Source: an uncultured Campylobacter sp.
Lineage (GTDB): Bacteria; Campylobacterota; Campylobacteria; Campylobacterales; Campylobacteraceae
Length of the DNA stretch: 20,984 nt
NCBI RefSeq assembly: GCF_938017615.1
Contig: NZ_CALIJA010000044.1
Coordinates: 1-20,984, forward strand
Reading direction: 5' to 3'
In this document: positions 7,033-13,933 of the stretch, piece after piece
How the letters are laid out: every line of letters starts with the position of its first letter
Position numbering within the stretch: position 1 is the stretch's first letter
Made by a program: the position numbers and the translations under genes
The notes under the pieces: generated by a model
The model's database searches: none
Seen by the model: only the letters and a program-made list of their open reading frames with translations
Told to the model about the DNA's origin: nothing

Positions 7033-8019
7033 TCGCGGATAAAATTTTAAATTTAGAGGTAATTTTAAAATTTACGCAGCGCGTAAATCGGCGCGTTATG
7101 GGCGCTCCTGCGGATAAATTTAATCACGGCTCGTTGTCGTTTTGAAATTTTGTGGCGCACTGCAGCGGCTAAGATACGCTTCGATAAACGCCATCTAAAT
7201 TTCATTTCCCGCGCCGTTCAAATACTTCGTTCGTGCCCTTAAAAACAAGCGTTTATGGCGGCGGCGCAAATTTAGGTGCAGGCAGTCTTGGAATTCTGCG
7301 TAAAATTTTGAAAGTATCCGCGCACAACGGCGCGTAAAAAGTACGCGCAAACTCGGCGTCTGAGTGCATGTCCGCTCGTAGCCGCTACGGATTGAGCGAG
7401 CGAAGCAACAGAATTTAACGCAGGGCGCGCGCGGGAAAAAGTCGAATATGGGTGCGGAGAGATGCAAAAAAAAGCGAGAAAAAAGCGTAAAGGCGCGCGG
7501 TGGTATAGAGTGCGATAGCACGGACTGCCGTAAATCGGGCTCGTAAATTACGGATCGAAAGCGAGCTGAAACAAAAAGTTCGGCGCGTAGATTTACGGAT
7601 CGCGCGTCCAGCGCGGCAGGAGTGTGGAGTGTAAATTTAGCGAGAAAAATCAAAGTATAAATTTCGCGCGCAAACTATCTTAAATTTAACGAGCAAATTT
7701 TAAAACCGCTCTCGCAGCAATCCGCCTCAAACTATCTAAAATTAATGAGTAAATTTTAAAATTTCACCTTGCGGCATTCCTGCGCGAATTATTTAAATTT
7801 AATGATTAAATTTCAGAACTCGCCGTCTCGCATCACGTCCAAATTTACGCTCTATCTCGCAGCATTTAACGCGTAGATCGCGTAAATTTAATGCTCTGTC
7901 TGACGGCATTTGGCGCGTAAATTCGCTATGTGTTATGCGCGCAAATTTCACGCTCCGCCAGGTGGAATTTAACGCGCAAATTTCACGACGAAATTTCAGG
8001 GCGTTTTAAGTCTTGCGAT
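7033..8019. repeat. Long non-coding region, RAATTY-rich, with degenerate tandem repeats
   Basis: Almost 1 kb without a credible gene. I count about 25 RAATTY sites, clustered at 7050-7210 and 7630-8000, where they occur about once per 25 bases. The middle (about 7330-7620) is GC-rich and nearly free of them. A minus-strand open frame at 7653-7195 is Arg/Cys-rich, unlike any family I know and has no supporting context. The downstream end of uvrB abuts this region; I see no hairpin plus T-run terminator there. Confidence 0.65.
7671..7841. repeat. Three degenerate 57-base direct repeats
   Basis: Copies begin at 7671 (caaactatcttaaatttaac), 7728 (caaactatctaaaattaatg) and 7785 (cgaattatttaaatttaatg), exactly 57 bases apart. 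The first 35 or so bases are well conserved, each with a second AAATTT about ten bases on; the remainder is diverged and GC-richer. A partial earlier copy (taaatttagcgag) lies at 7632. Later stretches to 8000 repeat 'gcattt(aa/gg)cgcg' at 44-58 base spacing. No open frame runs through the copies. Confidence 0.6.
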
Positions 8020-9996
8020 TTACAGCTTCCTAAGTTTTGCGATCTCATCGCGCAGTGCGGCGGCCTTTTCAAACTCCAGCGCGGCCGCGGCGTCGAGCAT
8101 CTGCTTGCGAAGCTCCTTTACGATCTTGGCGCGCTCGGCGGCGGGCATCTTCTCTAAATTGGCGCCCTTTCTTAAAATTTCGGTGCCGTCCTCGATCTTT
8201 AGGCTCTCTTCGATATTGCGGCTCGCAGAATGCGGGGTTATGCCGTGGGCGCGGTTGTATTCATCTTGAAATTTACGGCGCTTTTGGGTGATGTCGATCG
8301 CCTCTTGCATCGAAGCGGTGATCTTTTTGCAAAACATCACGACCTGCCCGTGTACGTTTCGTGCGGCTCGCCCCATCGTCTGAATTAGGCTCGTGCGCGA
8401 GCGCAAAAAGCCCTCCTTATCGGCATCCATGATCGCGATAAGGCTTACTTCGGGCAGATCGAGTCCCTCGCGGAGCAAATTTATACCGATTAGCATATCG
8501 TATTCGCCGCTGCGTAGGCCGCGGATGAGCTCGTTGCGCTCGATCGCATCGATGTCCGAGTGCATATATTTGACCTTAAGCCCAAGCTCCAAATAGTATT
8601 TGCTCAGCTCCTCCGCCATCTTTTTGGTTAGCACGGTCACTAAGATCCGCTCGCCGCGAGCGATGACCTCCTTTGCCATATCGTGTAAAATTTCAACTTG
8701 GTTGTCACTGTCTTTTAAGATAATCTGCGGATCGAGCAGCCCCGTCGGGCGCAGTATCTGCTCATATACGGCTCCGCGGCTAAGCCCTAGCTCGTAATCA
8801 TTGGGCGTTGCGGAGACGAATAGAAATTTAGCTTTTTTGTTGATAAACTCATCAAACATCAGCGGGCGGTTATCAAGTGCTGATGGCAGGCGGAAGCCGT
8901 ATTCTACGAGCGTTTCTTTGCGGCTACGATCTCCTGCGAACATCCCGCGAAACTGTGGCAGACTCACGTGGCTTTCATCGACGATGACGAGATAGTCCTT
9001 GCCCTTGCTCTCGTAGTAATCAAAGAGCGAATAGGGCGTCTCGCCTGGCTTTTGACCGGTCAGATAGCGCGCGTAGTTTTCGATCCCCTTACACATCCCC
9101 GTAGCGCCCAGCATCTCAAGGTCAAATTCCACTCGCCCTTTCAGCCGCTGCGCCTCGACGAGCTTGCCCGCGTCCTCGAAAAATTTCAGCCTTTGTTCAA
9201 GCTCCTCCTCGATCCCTTTGATCGTTGATTTCAGGCGCTGCTCGCCTACGATGAACTGGCTCGTCGGGTAGAGAATAAATTTTTTGACGCTCTGCGTCTT
9301 TTTGTTTTCGAGCACGTCCAGATGATACATCGCCTCTATCTCGTCGCCGAAAAACTCGACCCTAAATGCCTCGTCGTTAAAATACGCGGGGTAGATGTCG
9401 ATCACGTCGCCGTTTACGCGAAAATTCCCGCGATCAAAAAAATCGTCGTTGCGTTTGTAGCCCATATCGACGAGCTTGCGAAGCAAAAATTTAGTGCTAA
9501 ATTTTGATCCGATCTCAAAAAACAGCACCATGCCTTTATATTCGGCGGGATCACCCAGGCCGTAGTTTGCCGAAACCGACGCCACGGTAATGACGTCGTC
9601 GAAGCTCAGCAGGCTTGCAGTGGCGCTTAGCCGCAAGCGCTCGAGCTCTTGGTTTACGTCGCTGTCCTTTTCGATGAAAAGATCCTGCCTAGGGATGTAG
9701 GCCTCGGGCTGATAATAATCGTAGTAGCTGATGAAATACTCGACGTGGTTTTGCGGGAAAAAGCCCTTGAACTCGCTATAAAGCTGCGCCGCGAGAGATT
9801 TATTATGCGTCATTACGAGCGCGGGAATTCCGAGGCGCTTGATGATATTTGCCATAGTAAAAGTCTTACCCGAGCCGGTAACGCCGAGAAGAGTTTGGTA
9901 TTTGTTGCCGCTTTGAAAGCCTGCGACGATGCCTTCGATCGCTTTTTCTTGATCCTCGCTCGGAGAGAATTTGCTCTCGATTTTAAAATTTTGCAA
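8020..9996 (-). CDS. uvrB: Excinuclease ABC subunit B
   Basis: UvrB is the damage-verifying helicase-like subunit of nucleotide excision repair, working with UvrA and UvrC. At 658 residues it is complete: Walker A GVTGSGKT (38-45), the THNKSLAAQLYSEFKGFFP segment, the DNA-clamping beta-hairpin YYDYYQPEAYIPRQD (about 91-105), DEAD-like DESHVSLPQF, SATPNDYE, the GINLLREGLDLPEVSLI and QTMGRAARN helicase motifs, and a C-terminal UVR motif (ALEFEKAAALRDEIAKL) that contacts UvrC. The start is a TTG at 9996; AAAAGGA lies six bases upstream and the resulting MQNFKIESKFSPSEDQEKAI matches the family start. It is divergent from the 10066 gene with adjoining promoters, an arrangement I also recall next to uvrB in C. 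jejuni. It is followed only by non-coding DNA. Confidence 0.97.
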   Translation of the reverse strand: MQNFKIESKFSPSEDQEKAIEGIVAGFQSGNKYQTLLGVTGSGKTFTMANIIKRLGIPALVMTHNKSLAAQLYSEFKGFFPQNHVEYFISYYDYYQPEAYIPRQDLFIEKDSDVNQELERLRLSATASLLSFDDVITVASVSANYGLGDPAEYKGMVLFFEIGSKFSTKFLLRKLVDMGYKRNDDFFDRGNFRVNGDVIDIYPAYFNDEAFRVEFFGDEIEAMYHLDVLENKKTQSVKKFILYPTSQFIVGEQRLKSTIKGIEEELEQRLKFFEDAGKLVEAQRLKGRVEFDLEMLGATGMCKGIENYARYLTGQKPGETPYSLFDYYESKGKDYLVIVDESHVSLPQFRGMFAGDRSRKETLVEYGFRLPSALDNRPLMFDEFINKKAKFLFVSATPNDYELGLSRGAVYEQILRPTGLLDPQIILKDSDNQVEILHDMAKEVIARGERILVTVLTKKMAEELSKYYLELGLKVKYMHSDIDAIERNELIRGLRSGEYDMLIGINLLREGLDLPEVSLIAIMDADKEGFLRSRTSLIQTMGRAARNVHGQVVMFCKKITASMQEAIDITQKRRKFQDEYNRAHGITPHSASRNIEESLKIEDGTEILRKGANLEKMPAAERAKIVKELRKQMLDAAAALEFEKAAALRDEIAKLRKL

Positions 9997-10042
9997 AATT
10001 TTTCCTTTTTTAAAGCCAAAATTGGGTAATATTTTTATTTAA

Positions 10043-10048
10043 ATTATA
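10043..10048 (-). promoter_or_regulatory. Candidate -10 box for uvrB
   Basis: On the minus strand, bases 10048 to 10043 read TATAAT, about 47 bases before the TTG start of uvrB. The same AT-rich block (10028-10050) also carries a weaker plus-strand TATATC that could serve the divergent gene at 10066, so the two promoters would overlap back to back. No recognisable LexA-type operator is present, as expected in a group generally lacking LexA. Confidence 0.45.
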
Positions 10049-10065
10049 TCAGAAAAGGCGAAATA

Positions 10066-10326
10066 ATGGAATCAATCTTTGACGAAGAGAAAAAGGTCGA
10101 GGGCTTAAGCAATAAAGTAGCTGAGCTGATTAGACGCTATAGCGAAGCTAGAGACGAAAACGAAAAGCTACGTACCGAGCTAGCGACGGTCAAGGCGCAA
10201 AACGAGGCTTTGGGAATGCAGCTTGGCACGCTTGAAAACGATCTGGCATATCGCAAGATGAGCGATGAGGATCTAAGCAAGCAGATCGACGATATTTTGG
10301 CAGGCGATAATTTAGGCGAGAAATGA
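10066..10326 (+). CDS. Small coiled-coil protein, first of the uvrB-adjacent trio
   Basis: An 86-residue soluble protein that is almost wholly alpha-helical. Residues 5-65 (EEKKVEGLSNKVAELIRRYSEARDE..., LRTELATVKAQNEAL) show heptad spacing of Leu, Val and Ala typical of a parallel coiled coil, so it probably dimerises, in a style reminiscent of ZapB-like or leucine-zipper division proteins. The C-terminus (DEDLSKQIDDILAGDN) is a short acidic helix. I cannot assign a function. AAAAGG at 10053-10058 supports the ATG. The stop codon overlaps the next start (ATGA), so it is translationally coupled to the next two genes. A set of three small conserved genes beside uvrB is something I recall from C. 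jejuni (Cj0681-Cj0683); this is memory, not a search. Confidence 0.75.
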   Translation: MESIFDEEKKVEGLSNKVAELIRRYSEARDENEKLRTELATVKAQNEALGMQLGTLENDLAYRKMSDEDLSKQIDDILAGDNLGEK

Positions 10327-10559
10327 AAGAAATTTCGGTTCAGCTTACGAGTAAGTCTTTGACGAAAAAATACGCGATAAGCCTGGATGATGACTTTGCA
10401 AAGGTCTTCGGCAGAGACTGGCGGATTTTAACTCGTGGCAGCGATCATCTGGATGCGGGCGAACTACTTGAAGCCTATATCCAAAAAAGCTATGAAAATT
10501 TTATGCTGAACAAAAAAATAGATGCCTTGGTAAAGGACATCGACGAAGGAGTAAAATGA
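10323..10559 (+). CDS. Small conserved hypothetical, second of the trio
   Basis: A 78-residue soluble protein of unknown function. The N-terminal half (ISVQLTSKSLTKKYAISLDDDFAKVFGRDW) looks like a short beta-sheet followed by a helix, and the C-terminal half (DAGELLEAYIQKSYENFMLNKKIDALVKDID) is amphipathic helix that could pack against the preceding coiled-coil protein. It overlaps the genes on both sides by four bases (ATGA at 10323-10326 and 10556-10559), which points to balanced production of three partners of one complex. No motif that I recognise. Confidence 0.75.
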   Translation: MKEISVQLTSKSLTKKYAISLDDDFAKVFGRDWRILTRGSDHLDAGELLEAYIQKSYENFMLNKKIDALVKDIDEGVK

Positions 10560-11023
10560 TGAAAATGAGAAAAGGTGCGGCAGTAGGCGGCGGCGTAAGC
10601 GGGATAATATTTTTAGCTATTATAATCTTCGTGATAGTAAAAATAATATATCCTAAATTAAGCGGTGCTAAGGATGAGGTTTTAGTAAAAGCTTATGCAG
10701 TCGAGCTTGAAGGCGTATTTAAAGATATACAACGCGACTACTTAAATCAAGGAAATTTTCGCGAGCTAAAGAGCATGACGGGCTCCAGACAGTTTAGTGA
10801 TAGTGATCTAGAAAAAACCGTCACTTTAAATCAATCCTTTGATTACGGCGTAGGACCGAAACTCAAAAACGATATGATCTTTTGCGCGACGATCACCTTA
10901 CGTCAAGATAGTGATGGATATTTTTTCGAGACCTCGAATATCAATCGCAACAGGGAGCGATGCGAAGCATTTCATAAAGATACGACTTATATGAAGTTAA
11001 ATGGCTTTAGGATAGGCAAATAA
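10556..11023 (+). CDS. Single-pass membrane protein with a pseudopilin-like layout, third of the trio
   Basis: A 155-residue protein beginning with a short basic leader (MMKMRKG) and a Gly-rich turn, then one hydrophobic helix (about 14-33, GIIFLAIIIFVIVKIIYPKL), then an exported-looking domain with a long helix (EVLVKAYAVELEGVFKDIQRDY) and two cysteines (C110, C136) able to form a disulfide. The layout of a hydrophobic N-terminal helix continuing into an amphipathic helix plus a disulfide-closed C-terminal domain resembles minor pilins or pseudopilins, but the usual prepilin cleavage site with Glu at +5 is not visible, so this is resemblance only. Starts at 10556, 10559 and 10565 are in frame; AAGGAG at 10546-10551 fits the first two. 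It is coupled to the previous gene and ends the operon. Confidence 0.75.
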   Translation: MMKMRKGAAVGGGVSGIIFLAIIIFVIVKIIYPKLSGAKDEVLVKAYAVELEGVFKDIQRDYLNQGNFRELKSMTGSRQFSDSDLEKTVTLNQSFDYGVGPKLKNDMIFCATITLRQDSDGYFFETSNINRNRERCEAFHKDTTYMKLNGFRIGK

Positions 11024-11486
11024 TTTTTAAAATTTAATCGCGCGACTGCTATGGATTCGTAAAGCATCCGTGTAGCAAAAGCGCGATAGTGCTAGTGAAG
11101 TGCGATAAACCGTACATCGCTCGCACCTCGTGCCAAAAACATGCTAATATTTCAAGAATTCATCTTTATAGGTATTTTTTTAAAATTTAGCTTTAAAATT
11201 GGCATTTTTACATTTATATTGACAGCTTATCGGCTAAAATTTTAATCATATTTTAGTTTGTAATTCATATCGGTCATGATTTATGCTATTGCGGTTAAAT
11301 TTATGAAATGGGTGCTTTGAAGCTATGCCCCTCGCGTGACGCGATGCGAGCTGAGATTTACGAAAAGCGCCTTATAAAACAAGCGTATTAAGGCAAAATA
11401 TCAAGATCATCTTAAATTTATGAAATTTGTACCCCGAAAACGCGCGGAATTTTATCGGCGCGGGTTTTAAATTTTTCACATAATTT
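11024..11486. other. Non-coding region between convergent genes
   Basis: About 460 bases between the end of the trio (+) and the end of the hydrolase gene (-). I see no gene. About nine RAATTY sites are scattered through it, a lower density than in the other islands. It holds the imperfect hairpin at 11038-11086. No T-run terminator was found for either flanking gene. Confidence 0.5.
11038..11086. other. Imperfect inverted repeat downstream of the trio
   Basis: TCGCGC (11038-11043) can pair with GCGCGA (11081-11086), TGCTA (11047-11051) with TAGCA (11073-11077), and GGAT (11053-11056) with ATCC (11066-11069), leaving a nine-base loop and a few bulges. It begins 15 bases after the stop at 11023, where a terminator would sit, but there is no T-run after it. 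It could be a message-end stabiliser or chance. Confidence 0.3.
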
Positions 11487-12194
11487 TTATCGCCGATTCT
11501 CAACCGCCGATTTGATCCAACTACGCAAATAATCTAGCTGCTGCGGCGTATGGAACCAATGCTCGCCGTTTTTCATAACGCTTAAGTTGCAGTCGAACTT
11601 CTGCGCAAAATTTTTGACGATGTAAAGAGGCGTCATATCGTCGTTTTCTGCATATAGAATTCTACTGGGCGTTTCCCATTTTGTGATCGGATTGTTCAAA
11701 ACAAAACTCCAATATTCCCAAAAAAGCGGTTGCCAGACAGGGGTCAAAATCATCCGCTCTTGCTTCAATCGCTCCTCGCTGACGCCAGCTTGGCACATTA
11801 TATTCGAAATAACGTATTTCATATCAAGTATCGGCGAGACGAAGAGGCAGTCGCTAAGCTTTTTGTCGCGGAAGCTTTGCAGGCTGAGCCATGCCCCTAG
11901 GCTAACGGCAAACAGGGCGACCTCGTCCCAGCGCTTCTTTGCATACGATAAAATTTCGCGAAATTCCAAAATAGCGCGTCGCGGATCGCAAGAAGCGGGC
12001 TCGTGCCGCCTCTGTCCGTGCTCGGACAAGTCAAAGCTAATTACCTGCCAGCCTTGCTCGCAAACGACGGAAGCCAAAAGCTCCGCATCATCTTTGCTTC
12101 CGCCTTGCCCGTGAGCGTAGATATAAACCTTTTTCGAGCGGCTCCCCCAAATGGCGGCGGGAATGCCGCGTATCTCAATTGCGCTCTTTTGCAT
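11487..12194 (-). CDS. Alpha/beta hydrolase (serine hydrolase)
   Basis: A 235-residue cytoplasmic alpha/beta-hydrolase with no signal peptide. The oxyanion-hole HGQGGS lies at residues 28-33, the nucleophile elbow is AVSLG with Ser98, the acid is Asp185 or Asp186 in YAENDDMTP, and the base is His212 or His215 in GEHWFHT. Spacing and order fit the catalytic triad. The elbow's Ala-Val-Ser-Leu-Gly departs slightly from Gly-x-Ser-x-Gly. FDLSEHGQRR and WDEVALFAVSLGAWLSL place it near the small esterase/peptidase-like hydrolases; the substrate is unknown. The ATG at 12194 has AAAGGAA about eight bases upstream. It stands alone, isolated by non-coding DNA on both sides, so context gives no hint of pathway. 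Confidence 0.85.
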   Translation of the reverse strand: MQKSAIEIRGIPAAIWGSRSKKVYIYAHGQGGSKDDAELLASVVCEQGWQVISFDLSEHGQRRHEPASCDPRRAILEFREILSYAKKRWDEVALFAVSLGAWLSLQSFRDKKLSDCLFVSPILDMKYVISNIMCQAGVSEERLKQERMILTPVWQPLFWEYWSFVLNNPITKWETPSRILYAENDDMTPLYIVKNFAQKFDCNLSVMKNGEHWFHTPQQLDYLRSWIKSAVENRR

Positions 12195-12691
12195 TTTTCG
12201 TTCCTTTAAATTTTTGCGTCGATACCCGCATTTTGCGGCAATGCTACAAGCAAAACCATAAATATTGCTGAAAATTTAATAGCACGCCCTGCTAGACTGC
12301 CTGCGATTAGCGATAAATTTTAAAATTTTACGCGCGATCTGCACCTGCCGCTTTGTTTTAAATTTAGCCGCACGAAATTTCAGGCGGCATAATTTTGATT
12401 CTTGCAGCGCAATTAAATTTTTATGTCTTAGAATTTTGCAAGTTGCGAAATTTAAAATTTAGGACCACGCAAATTTTATCGCGACTCGTGCAAAATTTTA
12501 AATTTTACGTTTGCTTTATTTGCAGGCTGCGCGAATAAATACCGCTTAAATTTTAAATTCCAAGCGGGCTCGCGCCTCAGAAGTTAAAATTTGCGCTAAT
12601 TCATAAGCTGCGCTCAAGATACGGTTTTAAATTTCGGTGCTTGATAGCGCCCGTAATCGCGCTGTGTTTGCCATGAACACATCCAAAAAGC
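12195..12691. repeat. Non-coding RAATTY-dense island
   Basis: No gene seen. About 17 RAATTY sites, many in pairs such as AAATTTTAAAATTTT (12317-12331) and the AAATTT pair near 12495-12506, separated by GC-rich spacers of variable length. The first bases hold the ribosome site and leader of the hydrolase gene. No long open frame and no symmetrical terminator were found. Confidence 0.7.
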
Positions 12692-13228
12692 TTAAAAAAT
12701 CAATCCTGCGGCGCCGAGCTTGAGCCCTAAAGAGATAACTATCAAAACCCCAAGCCCCGCGAAAAAGCCCGCCAGCACGTCATCCAGCATCACGCCGAGA
12801 CCGCCCTTTACGTCGCGATCCACGCGCCCGATGATCGAGGGTTTGCGGATGTCAAACGCCCTGAAAAACAGCAGCGCCAAAATCATCGCAACGACCGAGA
12901 TCCTGCTGCTCTCAAAGCCTGCGATCAGCTCCCGCAGCGGCAGCGAAAAGATCTCGCCCACGGGCGCTGCGACGCACATCGCGATCCACACCCCCACGAC
13001 CTCGTCGATTACGATCTCGCTGTTATCGTGCGCGCCTACCCGCCTTTCGTAATCGCTTACGATCTTAAGCGAGACGAAAAAAACGAGGCCGGCGCACAAA
13101 AACAGCGTCACCTCGCCCGCCAGCATCAAGATCGCAAGCCCCGCTATCCAGCCTGCGATGCTGCCCCAAGTACCAGGCGCGGGCCTTAGCAACCCCGCGC
13201 CGAAAAATGTAACGAAAATTTTATCCAT
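12692..13228 (-). CDS. pgpA: Phosphatidylglycerophosphatase A
   Basis: PgpA removes the phosphate from phosphatidylglycerophosphate to make phosphatidylglycerol in the inner membrane. The 178-residue protein has the family signatures GLLRPAPGTWGS near the start, the acidic metal/catalytic segment SEIVIDEVVGVW, and RAFDIRKPSIIGRVDRDVKGGLGVMLDDVLAG in the last third, with four hydrophobic membrane segments between and after them. The ATG at 13228 follows AAAAGGA by about five bases. In C. jejuni I recall pgpA directly after the ATP-sulfurylase gene; here 705 bases of RAATTY-rich DNA separate them, so pgpA probably needs its own promoter. Confidence 0.94.
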   Translation of the reverse strand: MDKIFVTFFGAGLLRPAPGTWGSIAGWIAGLAILMLAGEVTLFLCAGLVFFVSLKIVSDYERRVGAHDNSEIVIDEVVGVWIAMCVAAPVGEIFSLPLRELIAGFESSRISVVAMILALLFFRAFDIRKPSIIGRVDRDVKGGLGVMLDDVLAGFFAGLGVLIVISLGLKLGAAGLIF

Positions 13229-13933
13229 AATTATCCTTTTAAATTTTGCTTTTTAAAATTTTACCGCTTATTTTAATTAGAGCATCTGCTCGCGTGCGAA
13301 AATTTTAAATTTCGTGCGTGCGTGTAGAATTAATTTGCCCACCTACACGAAATCAGTTCTACTTGCTCGCTAATGTAGGAATTTTAAATTTCTACTCATT
13401 TGCGTAAAAATTTTAAAATTTTGCTCGCCTGCGTGGAGATTTCAAACCCGTCCGCAAACGCACGGCATTTTGCGCGAGCGAGCAGTCATTGCGCTGCATC
13501 CGAGTTTTGCGCTGTAACTCGCAGCAACCGCTTAATTTTAAAATTTTAAGCTCGCTTGCCGAAAACTTAAAATTTAGATCCGCTACACTGCTAATTTACG
13601 CATATGCCGCACCTTAAAATTTTAAATCCGCTTCGTCGCACGATTTTATTGCGTCGTTATAAATTTGCTACGTAGCCGAAGCTTTAAAATTTAAAGCTCG
13701 TTTTATCGTACCGCTGCTAATGCTCTAAAAATTTAGCTTTGTCGCACCACAAAATTTTACGCAAAATCTGCGTTCGCCGCTCTTTATGCTACAAAATTCC
13801 GCGCAGTCTTTTCTTTTCGCACTATGAAATTTTACTTTACGTCTAGCCGCCTTAAATTCTAACGCCGCGAAATTTTACCCTCTGCCTAGATGCCGCAAAT
13901 TCCACGTCATTTTTTGCGTTGTGCCCTCAAACG
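13229..13933. repeat. Non-coding RAATTY-dense island between pgpA and the ATP-sulfurylase-like gene
   Basis: 705 bases with no gene I can support. I count about 20 RAATTY sites spread evenly over the region, alternating with GC-rich words (gctcgcgtgcg, gctcgcctgcgtgg, gcgcgagcgagc). Related but non-matching words such as TAATTT occur only about five times. The region splits two genes that are adjacent in my memory of C. jejuni, as if the island had grown between them. Confidence 0.7.

Noticed and set aside
7461..7517. Tiny plus-strand frame encoding a basic 18-residue peptide (MQKKARKKRKGARWYRVR)
   Set aside because: A purine-rich stretch precedes it, but length and composition alone cannot support a gene and no homologue comes to mind.
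7195..7653. Minus-strand open frame of 152 codons in the long non-coding region
   Set aside because: The product is rich in Arg, Cys and Phe with no family resemblance, no good ribosome site, and it runs through GC-rich and RAATTY DNA; a chance frame is more likely.
7631..8000. Regularly spaced repeats suggesting a CRISPR array
   Set aside because: The repeats are degenerate, contiguous rather than separated by unique spacers of fixed length, and no cas gene is present.
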